A program made the translations under genes and the position numbers. 64,000 nt of DNA from Diploptera punctata. Taxonomy: Eukaryota > Arthropoda > Insecta > Blattodea > Blaberidae. The notes below the pieces were generated by a model. That model searched no databases, was not told the origin of the DNA, and saw only the letters and a list, made by a program, of their open reading frames with translations. Shown here piece after piece: positions 52,968 through 62,784 of this stretch (the first letter of the stretch is position 1; every line of letters starts with the position of its first letter). The stretch covers positions 1,616,001 to 1,680,000 of the forward strand of contig JASPKZ010000422.1 of NCBI GenBank assembly GCA_030220185.1. Direction: 5' to 3'.

Positions 52968-55165
52968 CACAGTGGGCCAGATACGAAATCTAGCTGGAAA
53001 AAAAGTATTTTACTAACTCTAACCAAATCATCTTTTTTCACTCTAATATGATTACCAGATGACTGTTCTTAACTTAACTGCAAAAGAGGGTAAAATTCTA
53101 AAATTTATGTAGAAAATAAACATCGGAAGTTGCCGATAGTTAAGAACTCACCTGGTCCGCATCTCAGTTGTGTTCCGAGCTGTAGAAATAAATATGTTTT
53201 GCATTAAAGTTCAGTGAGTTATTCTTCTAATTCTATATAGGATACTTTACCTCAAGGTTTGTACTTTTCCTTGTTATGTTTAACATGTTTCTATACAACC
53301 AGATATTTTGTTAAATACACGTGGAATCATAACTTCGAAACACTAAAACATTTACACAATCATCTTACTTTAAATTGAGCTACGGAGAAAACAGTTCTGA
53401 ACAGTGGTACAGTTGTTAGTTAGAATATAGTGATTTATGGACTTTAATTCCCGCTTAATAACATGTGTCCAAATTATTGCGTTTCTTTATGATTAGTTTT
53501 TTTATTACAGGAGGCGGCCGGCAGCTGAGGCCTACCGTCGCGCGCAGAGAATTGTTTGATTTAATATATGAAGAAAAGTGATCTATAGAGGTAATAAGTG
53601 ATTTTTTGTTAATAAATTAGAGTTAGGGGAAGTTCGGAGAATGTTTTAATATATATTTTTAAAAACAGTTTTTGAAAAGCGATTTTATAAAACATAGGAA
53701 GTTGTGCGCGAGAAAAAAAAGTTAGATTTCTACTGAAATATTCTGATTGGCTAAAAGTTCGTAAATGTGAACTTTCCCTTTATTAAGAATTTAGAACAAT
53801 GATAGTCGTTGGAAAATCCTGTTCCATCTGCTTATGGAATTGTGGGACCCAAAATATCTTTGCAAGAGGGTGGAATTAGAATTAAAAAAAAAAAGATAGT
53901 CTTATTTCTGCTGAAATGTCTGTCTTGGGAAAGGTAGCATAACAAATTTGCCTTCCTGGTACCATTATAGGAGGATGGATAAATATCACAACCTATCTTT
54001 TCTTGCACCTAGTCTCATATTAATATATTGGCGTTTTGATATTTTATTGTCAAAAAAGACAGTGCTTCGTCCGACATATAAGATACGGGAGTTGAGCACG
54101 GTGATTCGTATATGTTTTTTTATTATTTTGAAGCTGTTTTTGAGTTTTTTGAGTAATTTCTTTAAAACACCAACAGTATACCATTTACCATATGACCGAA
54201 GTGACATTTCTATTGCAGGAGCAAGTTCATCGCGAGAGAATTCCTGCTTAAGTGAACTTTTTTTTATTCCAGCCTCTTCGAAATGTGTTTTGAGATTTCC
54301 AATTCCATAAGTAGATGGAACAGGATTTTCCAAAGACTGTCATTGTTATAAAGTAATTCTTAATAACGGGAAAGTTAACATACACTTCTAGCCAATCAGA
54401 ATATTTCAGCACAAATCTTTTTTTTTCTCGTGCACAACTTCCTACGTTTGAGAAAATCGTTTTTCAAAAAAAAAAAAGTTGTTTTTAATATAATATTAAA
54501 ACACTCTCCTAACATCCCTTTAACCCTAATTTGTTTACTGAATGATAACTTATTGCCCCTATCGAAAACTTTTCTTCCATATTAAATCAAACAATTATTC
54601 TCTGCGCGCAACGGTAGGCCTAAGTGCTGGCCGCCTCCTGTAATGAGAAAGCTAATTAAAAAAACGCAATAATTTGCACACATGTTATTTGGCGGAAATT
54701 AAAATCCATTAATCACTCTATATTATAACTAACATTTTTTCTACTGTTCAGAACTGTTTTCTTTGTAGCTCAAATTAAAATAAGATGATTGTGAATTTTT
54801 TAGTGTTTGGAATGTATGATTCCACATGTATTTAACATAACATCTGGTTATATAGAAAAATGTTAAATCTATGAATAAAAATTACAAACCTTGAGGTGAA
54901 GTCTCCATATAGTTAAAGAAGAAAAGCTCACTAAACTTGAACACACAATGCTAATAACACAACTGGGATGCGGACCATATGAGTTCTTAACTATCGACAA
55001 CTTCCGATGTTTATATTCTCTTCATAAACATTAGAATTTTACCCTCCTTTGCAGATAAGTTAAGAACAGTCACATAACAATTATATTAGAGTAAAAAAAA
55101 AGATAAATTGATGAGGGTGAATGAAAATAGTTTTTTTAGCTAGATTTCATTTTTGGCCCACTGTG
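52968..55165. mobile_element. 2.2-kb near-palindromic element with Transib-like ends
   Basis: The ends are CACAGTGGGCC (52968) and its complement GGCCCACTGTG (55155-55165). Inverted arms of roughly 900 bp each (52968 to about 53885, and about 54262 to 55165) match along nearly their whole length, for example GGCGGCCGGCAGC..GCGCGCAGAGAATT against AATTATTCTCTGCGCGC..TGGCCGCC. A central spacer of about 375 bp separates them. Flanks are CGCTG (52963-52967) and CGCAG (55166-55170). Removing one copy restores the SINE (..CACCGCTG|AGGTCCCGAG..), so a 5-bp target duplication with one mismatch is well supported. CAC-starting ends and GC-rich 5-bp duplications are features of the Transib superfamily. 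No transposase is recognisable. Confidence 0.8.
53900..54333 (-). other. Open frames in the spacer of the palindromic element
   Basis: A minus frame (115 codons, 54333-53986) and an overlapping plus frame (120 codons, 53948-54310) both stay open. The minus one reads ENPVPSTYGIGNLKTHFEEA, and the left arm read inward gives the similar ENPVPSAYGIVGPKIS. It starts without ATG, with a stop just upstream. Both arms therefore carry the same short frame pointing inward. I recognise no transposase motif and think it is probably not coding. Confidence 0.25.
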
Positions 55166-55170
55166 CGCAG

Positions 55171-55465
55171 AGGTCCCGAGATCGAGTCTCGGTCACTCCA
55201 AGTGGGTTTCGCGGTGAATGAAACAAAGCTTGGGCAGGTTTGTCTCGGGGTTTATTCCCATTTTCCCCTGCCATAAATTTCATTCCACCATTAATCCACA
55301 CTCTTCTCATCCATTTTGTTTCATTTTTTCATCCGTCCCTATGACGCTGCGTCAGGAGTGGTCGGCCGGCACCTTGTAGTTCACAGACCTCTATAAATAT
55401 AGGGGCTTCTTCTCATCTCTTTCCTCGACCCGAACTTGGTTGGACATGAGTTAAGGATATTTATT
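55171..55465 (+). mobile_element. SINE (GGCGGCTCCGTGGCGC family), 3' part after the insertion
   Basis: AGGTCCCGAGATCGAGTCTC to CTCGACCCGAACTTGG..GAGTTAAGGATATTTA completes the SINE begun at 52922. Confidence 0.9.
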
Positions 55466-55702
55466 TTAATCTTATCAAATTAAGGGACATTTGTAAAGGT
55501 GTATTACAAACTGATAGCCTGTAAGTCCGGAGTCATTTATGTATTTTTAAAACTCACGTTATTAATTATTAAGATTGGTTGGAGAAAACAGTCGATATGA
55601 GGAAAATTCTAAAAATTGATTAATGAATTATCAACTTCAAGGCCTATACTGACCCATGCTTCAGAGTCTAGGGCTGATATAAGAATAAACAGATCTAACA
55701 AG

Positions 55703-56120
55703 GTAACTCAACCATTGCATGCCGAAACCTACCTTACATATTCTCCCAGAGAAGCCTTGTGATGTACCAAGGCCGTGTACAAAAAATTACCTGCCATTTT
55801 CACTACAAAGGCACCGAAATTGAAGCCAGAATCCAGCAATGGCAACCCACTGAATGGAGCAGATGTAGGTCTACATCTCTGCATGAGTTAAGAGCGGAAT
55901 GAAGTGAGGCGGGACACGTCGTGGACGGCGGGGTATTGAGGGTTATAGAATGTGCCAATACAGGAGTTGTATTACATGAGATATTTGGCGCTGTATTTTA
56001 GTGCCTTGCAGTTAAAAAAAAGGCAGGTATTTTTGTGGACACGACTTTTGCACATCATAACGCTTCTATGGGGGAAAAAAATCAAGATAGGTTTCGAAAT
56101 ACAATGGTTGACAGTTCCTT
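55703..56120 (+). mobile_element. Long-TIR MITE, copy 3
   Basis: Left arm AACTCAACCATTGCATGCCG..GAAACCTACC; right arm GACACGACTTTTGCACATCA..AATACAATGGTTGACAGTTC. The interior, with GAAGCCAGAATCCAGCAATG, matches copy 2. The frame from 56035 begins in this MITE. Confidence 0.8.
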
Positions 56121-56124
56121 GTTA

Positions 56125-56360
56125 GATAATGAGATGAATACACTCAGGAATATCCTACATAAAACAAGGAGAGATAGAATTAGAAATGAGGAAATAAGGA
56201 GACAGCGGAGCATTGAAGTAATATATGAATATATAAATGGAATTTACACGTATCTAGAATTGAAGACGGTTCGTATACGTATCAATAGCTATTCTAACAG
56301 TAGATGAGAGTTCACCTGGAAGACCTAAGAAACGTTGGAAATATTCTTGTTATCTGGACT
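56125..56360 (+). pseudogene. LINE RT C-terminal scrap
   Basis: EMNTLRNILHKTRRDRIRNE, EIRRQRSIEVIYEYIN then, after a stop, SSPGRPKKRW correspond to the EMxxLRxxxxKTRRDRIRNExIR, the helix before LxWxGHVxRM, and the RGRPRKRW motif. It starts within bases of the MITE end. Confidence 0.65.
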
Positions 56361-56524
56361 GTACATGTATAGTATAACCCTGCAGAGAAGAATACCAAGT
56401 ATGTATTGGTTTCTTCTAGGTCCTTTCGACTCAAAAAAATATTAGCCTCATTTAGACACGCTTTAACATTCTAAGGTTATATCTATTCTTAATTAGTTAC
56501 TTATATCCTTAGGTGTTTATGAAG

Positions 56525-57056
56525 AGAATCGACCATGGTGGATTAGTGCCTCTGGTCCCGAGGATCGTAGTAGAGACCCGGTCGGGTCGCTGTATTTTTT
56601 ATGATGGAAAATTCCAAAGAGCAAGTCCTCCAGGAGGGAATTTAAGACCGTGGGTCCCGAGTCTGAAAATGTTGAGGCTCGTAAAAGATCCTTAAGCCTG
56701 AATGAAGAGGCCTTTTAAGCTAAATTTACAGACCTTCTCCGAAATGAATAGTTTGGAGGACAAGGTATTAATTTTTTAGAGGAAGTTAATCAGTGGTGAC
56801 AATATAATAATCTAAAAACTTTTTTATTTTTTGTTATATGATTTATTGTGATTATAATTATATTGTTTTATTAATTTAAGTAGCTTAAAAGTGAGATTAA
56901 TACCTTAGTTGCCTACTAGATGTCTCATTGGGTCGGTATGTTGACCGCATACCATTCATGACAACTTAGGGAATTAAGCGTAAGTAAATTAACTTGGTCT
57001 GTTAACTCCTTACAGGGGGAGACTAAGGCCCAACACTGGGCTATTACGCTATTGTA
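56525..57056 (+). mobile_element. SINE (GAGTCTGAA family), longest copy
   Basis: Head ATGGTGGATTAGTGCCTCTG, box-B region GAGACCCGGTCGGG, AGCAAGTCCTCCAGGAGGG, GTGGGTCCCGAGTCTGAAAA, and about 200 bp later GTTGACCGCATACCATTCAT and AACACTGGGCTATTACGC. Inverted match to 18975-19362, where about 150 bp are missing. Confidence 0.8.
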
Positions 57057-57264
57057 GATATATAATACGTTCAGAGAACAAAAACTCCAAAAAGTGGGTA
57101 CCTTCTAGGATCTAGACTCCAATTTTTTTTTTACCTCATCCTTATTTAGAGATACTTTAACATTCCAAGGTTATATCGCGTCTAGATTCTTTGCTTTTAT
57201 CCAGTGTGTTGTGTTTTTGCGTAAGCTCACTGGTTAATTTTTTTAATGGCGTGAAATGGTGATT

Positions 57265-57614
57265 TTTTAACGCCCCAGGTTGTCCTTTTTGGACATTTCT
57301 GGGTGTTCTCTCCTGACATTGGCGTAATTGTAACCCGCTTCTGAGGTTAAGGCGCCTGGAAGGAAGGGGTACGTTGCCCCGATGATATGATGGGTGATGA
57401 TAATTATAGTGGTGCGCCAGGAGAGTCCTTAATCCTAAGCTTAATCTAAGATGATGATTGCAATGACCATATGATGTTCGGAGACCGTTTGGGCCTTAAA
57501 GCTTCCTGATTTTTGTCATACAGGTGAGGAAAACACCGATAAAAACCTCACCCAGGAAACTGTTCCGACCCTGGCCTGCTGCATGACAAGGCAGCACGCT
57601 ACCTCGAGACCACA
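57265..57614 (-). mobile_element. tRNA-Asp-like head SINE with type-B tail
   Basis: The left end CGCCCCAGGTTGTC and CGCTTCTGAGGTTAAGGCGC are the type-B tail. The right end GAGACCACA, CATGACAAGGCAGCACGC is the tRNA-Asp-like head. Box B is degraded. Confidence 0.87.
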
Positions 57615-57619
57615 TCGTG

Positions 57620-57985
57620 ATTATTGTGAGATGAGTCTTGATAATGAAACCTTTCAAATTGATAACCAAGAATAACTCTCATTCAGCTTGTTTAGCATCG
57701 CGATTTAAACCGAGACCTCCCGAATACTAGTCTTAAACGCTACAGCCCGAAGTAACTCCTTCGATTACAAAATTATAGTTTACCTTGTCTGGCAATCTTT
57801 ATGTTGGACTTACTGTACAGCGGTCCTTGGTGATGTGTTGTTCGTATGTAAGCATTAAGATTAGTCCCATTCTTACGGAATTTATGAATATTATAAAAAA
57901 TCCCCAGGTCGAGTTTGAACTCGCGACCCTCTGGGTTAGATTCAAAATGTTTAACTTCTATACAACCGAGGCCTATTTTTATGGA
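57620..57985 (-). mobile_element. Two tRNA-like SINE head relics
   Basis: 57660-57745 matches the 38.3-kb relic in reverse (CGAGACCTCCCGAATAC). 57900-57975 on the minus strand reads GGCCTCGGTTGTATAGAAGT and GGGTCGCGAGTTCAAACTCG, close to the head at 11225. Confidence 0.55.
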
Positions 57986-58189
57986 TATAATTAACGATAA
58001 TTAAGGAGTTCGTAGTTTTTCAGAGATGTGGCACTATTTTCTGTAATTTGCCTTCTGATCGAGGAAAACACTGATAAACCACAGCCAAGAAATTCAAATC
58101 AATGTACATAAGTAATATAAGGACTGGAAGACAATGGTGTTACCCTTAAAATACACCGGTGATTGCAAAAATTATTTTCAGAAAAATCA

Positions 58190-58738
58190 ATCCCGTTTCT
58201 CGTAACAAGTTAGGCTTATTCGAATGTGTCTAAATGGCGCAAAGAGTAGGGTGCGTGTAGGAAAACAGTTTTCGGATACTTTTGAAATTCACTGTGAGTT
58301 AAAGCAAGGAGATGCACTATCTCCTTTACTATTCAATTTTGTGCTAGAGCGTGCCATCAAATCTTTAGGGAATTCAGGCCTACAACTCGATGATATTAAT
58401 AAGCTCTTAGTTTATACTGATGATGTATTATTAGGCGATAGCGAGGAGATACTAAGAGCCAACACGCACACTCTGTTGAGTAAAACTAAGAAATTGGGAC
58501 TGGAAATAAATATCTATAAAGATAAATATATGTTTAGACATAGAAGTACCTTATATAATGGAAATGGTCTACTAATGACAAATGAGAGAAATTTTGAAGG
58601 AGTGGCTGAATTCAAATACCTAGGAATACTGATCACAAATAGGGAATAGAAGCATAAAGAAATTAAACATTGGCTCAATTCTGGGGGGAAAAAATGTTAT
58701 TATGCATGTCGTCCCAACTTCTTACAAAACACTTTAAA
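58190..58738 (+). pseudogene. LINE reverse transcriptase, 5' piece before an insertion
   Basis: The open frame 58224-58649 (141 codons) covers the RT palm: MCLNGAKSRVRVGKQFSDTF, HCELKQGDALSPLLFNFVLE (the LKQGDALSPLLFNFxLE motif), KLLVYTDDVLLGDSEEILRA, EINIYKDKYM and FKYLGILITNRE. The catalytic box is YTDD (residues 64-67), a change from YADD. A TAG follows at 58647-58649, then KHKEIKHWLNSG in the same frame. At about 58739 it is cut by a TIR element and resumes at 59445. Upstream motifs are missing. Confidence 0.9.
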
Positions 58739-59443
58739 CTGACTATTTTTAACTCATGCCCCAAATGGGAGTCAATGTCAATAACGTTTCAATGATTTCT
58801 GTTTTACAACCAATCACAGTCGTGTTTCACCAAATATTTATCAATATTAAATTTACCATATTAAAGAAAGCTCCTCCTTTATAATACTCTGAACAGGTCT
58901 GACCATTATTTTGCAGTGACTGAGCCTGTAAGAAATACGGCTACCAGATTGTATATATAGTGCATGGATGTCAACACATGGCGCTTGCAGGAGTTAATAT
59001 AAAAACATTTGTAGCAATTGATTATACCACCAAAAAATGAAACCACTGTTTGCAGTTTCTTAAATGTATTTTTTTCCCAGGTAATAATCCAGAAAAATAT
59101 AATTGTCATGTTTACATCGTACGACATCAGAAATGAATTAATATACAGTTTGATGTGTTTAATTTTTTCTCCATTAGAGAGCATTCTTACAATATTGCGT
59201 TCCTTTGGCAATAAATAGTATGATCTGGTTGCAGTGATAAACAAAAGAAGTAGATGATGCGTACCAATCGTTTCTCATTTGTTTTCAAACATTGCCGTTT
59301 ACATTAAATATATAAATATTTAAAATAACTATAGTTAAATAATGATTTGTGAGTAAACAGCTTAATTTTATTCGTTAAATAGTCCTAACAAATGCCACTC
59401 TTGATTTCCAAATTCTCTAGATAAATTCACTCGTGGCATTACT
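58739..59443 (+). mobile_element. TIR element (CATAAGTAATGCCACGAG family), copy 2, inside the RT
   Basis: Starts CTATTTTTAACTCATGCCCC and ends TTCACTCGTGGCATTACTTATG. The RT sequence ..ACACTTTAAACTGA is severed from AAATATATAAAACTATTC.. at exactly this position. The 5' terminus lacks about 80 bp present at 62700-62783. Confidence 0.85.
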
Positions 59444-59444
59444 T

Positions 59445-59900
59445 ATGAAAAATATATAAAACTATTCTTTTCTCAGTTATATTATATGTATGCTAACATG
59501 GACTCTTACTTTATGGGATGAGAAAAGATTACGAGTATTTGAGAATAAAGTTCTTAGGAAAAAGTTTTGGTCCACAGAGAGATGAACAGACAGACGAATG
59601 GAGAAGACTAAATAATAGTGAGCTACCTGATCATTATGGGAAACCAGATATAATATGCCTAATAGTTAAATCTAGGCAAGACATGTGGCACGAATGGGGA
59701 ATGAAAGAGGGGCATGGAAGCTTCTTGTAAGAAAACAAACAAAATTGATAGACCAAGAATGAGGTGGAGAATAACATTAGCCATTATTTGAGGGAAGTAG
59801 ACTATACAGGGGATGATTGGAAAACATTAGCTCTGGGTAGGGATATGTGGAGATTTTATGTCAGCGAGACCATGGACCTATGGGATCAATAGTACCGGTG
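59445..59900 (+). pseudogene. LINE reverse transcriptase, 3' piece after the insertion
   Basis: Continues the 58.2-kb RT: KIYKTILFSVILYVC, WDEKRLRVFENKVLRKKFW, then the frame at 59518 gives FGPQRDEQTDEWRRLNNSEL, PDHYGKPDII, then RPRMRW, LREVDYTGDDWKTLALGRD and an end GTACCGGTGAGTTAGTT. Several frameshifts. Same lineage as 38425 and 45480. Confidence 0.87.
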
Positions 59901-60049
59901 AGTTAGTTAAAATCAACGTGTCCGAAAGAATTTGACGAGGTAGAAAGTTTCCTGCTAGGCAGACTATATATACGGAAATTGTGTGTATTGAGCGATTGGC
60001 CTTGACCTGTAGGCTCTAACCTGCCTCTACGTGTGAGGGACGGTCGATA

Positions 60050-60990
60050 CTGAGACACAGCAGCTGTTGTGGTCCCGTCGTGTTGTTCAAACCTTGGTTC
60101 TCGATCCACGCGCTATGACTAACTGAGACACAGCAGCTGTTGTGGTCCCGTCGTGTTGTTCAAACCTTGGTTCTCGATCCACGCGCTATGACTAACTGAG
60201 ACACAGCAGCTGTTGTGGTCCCGTCGTGTTGTTCAAACCTTGGTTCTCGATCCACGCGCTATGACTAACTGAGACACAGCAGCTGTTGTGGTCCCGTCGT
60301 GTTGTTCAAACCTTGGTTCTCGATCCACGCGCTATGACTGAGACACAGCAGCTGTTGTGGGTCCCGTCGTTGTTGTTCAAACCTTGGTTCTCGATCCACG
60401 CGCTATGACTAACTGAGAGACACAGCAGCTGTTGTGGTCCCGTCGTGTTGTTCAAACCTTGGTTCTCGATCCACGCGCTATGACTAACTGAGACACAGCA
60501 GCTGTTGTGGTCCCGTCGTGTTGTTCAAACCTTGGTTCTCGATCCACGCGCTATGACTAACTGAGACACAGCAGCTGTTGTGGTCCCGTCGTGTTGTTCA
60601 AACCTTGGTTCTCGATCCACGCGCTATGACTAACTGAGACACAGCAGCTGTTGTGGTCCCGTCGTGTTGTTCAAACCTTGGTTCTCGATCCACGCGCTAT
60701 GACTAACTGAGACACAGCAGCTGTTGTGGTCCCGTCGTGTTGTTCAAACCTTGGTTCTCGATCCACGCGCTATGACTAACTGAGACACAGCAGCTGTGTT
60801 GGTCCCGTCGTGTTGTTCAAACCTTGGTTCTCGATCCACGCGCTATGACTAACTGAGACACAGCAGCTGTTGTGGTCCCGTCGTGTTGTTCAAACCTTGG
60901 TTCTCGATCCACGCGCTATGACTAACTGAGACACAGCAGCTGTTGTGGTCCCGTCGTGTTGTTCAAACCTTGGTTCTCGATCCACGCGCT
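60050..60990 (+). repeat. Minisatellite: 13 copies of a 73-bp unit
   Basis: Units begin CTGAGACACAGCAGCTGTTG at 60050, 60123, 60196, 60269, 60338, 60413, 60488, 60561, 60634, 60707, 60780, 60853 and 60926. Each continues TGGTCCCGTCGTGTTGTTCA, AACCTTGGTTCTCGATCC and ACGCGCTATGACTAA. Most copies are identical; variants are a 69-bp unit (the fourth), 75-bp units at 60338 and 60413, and a TGTGTT change near 60796. It is much more GC-rich than its surroundings. The unit length is not a multiple of 3, so it encodes no repeat protein. Confidence 0.98.
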
Positions 60991-61110
60991 CTCTGTATGA
61001 CTAGCTCATACAGTGCACGCGTAATTTATATGTAATTTGTTGTTAGGCCTAAACAGGTAGACGAATAGATAGGCTAAGCAGATTGATAAGTTTGCAGTTG
61101 GGTGTTTAGA

Positions 61111-61432
61111 TGGCCCCGCGCCCTAGCCAATTATTAAATGTCGCAGAGCTATGGGACTTGCGCTGGTTGAAGTATCCATAAAGAATAATATTTGTTTCGT
61201 GGATATTCAGTCAGTATGGGACCGATGACCACCCAGCATCTTGAGGAATTTGGGTAGCTACAATAAGTAACAACTCCCGGTTGAAAAAGCCAACTATAAC
61301 ATCTGGAGGACTCCACATGAAACCATATGTTACCCCTATACCCATTGGATGATCATTTGCCTGTATAAAACACGTGGTTGTGAGGCCAGCAGACGGTTGA
61401 TATGATCATATCCTTCTAGGCCTGTCGCGACA
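61111..61432 (+). mobile_element. SINE with Ser/Leu-tRNA-like head, copy 6
   Basis: GCCCCGCGCCCTAGCCAATT (decayed head), GCAGAGCTATGGGACTTGCG, GTATGGGACCGATGACCACC, GAGGAATTTGGGTAGCTAC and end TCCTTCTAGGCCTGTCGCG. Confidence 0.8.
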
Positions 61433-61453
61433 CGACGTTTTTGTGTCTTTAGG

Positions 61454-62149
61454 TGGACTATTAAATTCATGTCCCAAATGGGATTCAATGACCAATCATA
61501 TTTAAATGATTTTTTAATTATAACCAATCACAGTCGTGTTTCATCTCGAATTTATCAAACAAATTTATCATATTAAAAAAAGCACCTCCTTTTTAGTATT
61601 CTGAATAGGTCATGGCATTATTTTGCAGTGGCTGACTTTCTAAGAAATACGGCTACCAGATTGTATATATAGTGCACGAATGTCAACTGATAGTGCCTGC
61701 GGGAGAAAATATAAAAACATTTGTAGCAATTGATTATATCACAAAAAAAAAAAAAAAAAGGAACCTCTGTTTGCACTTTCTTAAACGAATTATTTCCCAG
61801 GAAATAACGTTGCAGAAAAATGTAATCGACATATTTATATCATAGGACATCAGAAATTAATTAATACCTATAATGTTGGTTATAAATTTCTCCACTAGGG
61901 TGCATTCTTATAATATTGCGATCCTTTGGCAATAAATAATATGATCTGGTTGCAGTGATGAACAAGTGTAACACTAGTTTCTCATTTGTTTTCAAACATC
62001 ACCGTTTACATTAAATAAGTAAAACATTTTAAAATAACAATATTTAAAATTTTTAAAATAACTATATTTAAATAATGATTTGTTAGTAAACAGCTTAATT
62101 GTATTCGTTAAATAGTCCTAACAAATGCCACTCTTGATTTCCAAATTCT
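61454..62149 (+). mobile_element. TIR element (CATAAGTAATGCCACGAG family), copy 3
   Basis: Same order of blocks as copy 2. The right end stops at CCAAATTCT, exactly where the inverted copy 4 begins, so its last ~30 bp are missing. Confidence 0.82.
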
Positions 62150-62783
62150 CATAAGTAATGCCACGAGTTATTTACAATTTATCTAGAGAATTTGAAAATC
62201 AAGAGTGGCATTTGTTAGGACTATTTACTCACAAATCATTGTTTAACTATAGTTATTTTAAAATATTTATATATTTAATGTAAACGGCGATTTTCGAAAA
62301 TAAATCAGAAATGTGAGGTTATATTCATTCACTGCTGCTTGATCATATTATTTATTGCCATATAAGATCGCAATATTGTTTGAGTGCACCCAAGTGGAGA
62401 AATAATGAAACACATCAAACTATATATCATAATCAACATTACGGGATATTCATTTACTTTTTTAGTAAACAACTCAGTAAAATCAAGGAATCTTATCATT
62501 ATTTGCTACATTCAATATATTTGTTGGAGAAAACTAATGCTTTGACCTGTTCAGAACATTAAAAAAGAGGAGCTTTCTTTATCACAAAATCAGGAGCTGA
62601 TAAAGAGAAATCGATAAAAAGCGAGGTGAAACACGACTGTCATTGGTTGTAAAACAACATTCATTGAAACGTGATAGGTCATTGACTAGCATTTTGTGGC
62701 ATGAGTTAAATAGTCTAGATAAATTCACGACTCACGAAGTGAATTTATCGATAATTTGGAAATCACTCGTGGCATTACTTATG
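62150..62783 (-). mobile_element. TIR element (CATAAGTAATGCCACGAG family), copy 4, both ends present
   Basis: Left end CATAAGTAATGCCACGAGTT (62150) and right end ACTCGTGGCATTACTTATG (62765-62783) are inverted repeats, defining the family termini at 634 bp. A subterminal palindrome (GATAAATTCACGACTC..GTGAATTTATC) lies at 62710-62742. No long frame is present. Confidence 0.85.
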
Positions 62784-62784
62784 A

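Noticed and set aside
52968..55165. V(D)J-type recombination signal locus
   Set aside because: The CACAGTG heptamers are the ends of a transposon-like inverted repeat; no nonamer with 12/23 spacing or immune gene segment is present.
60050..60990. CRISPR array
   Set aside because: Units are contiguous 73-bp tandem copies with no variable spacers, in a eukaryotic context.
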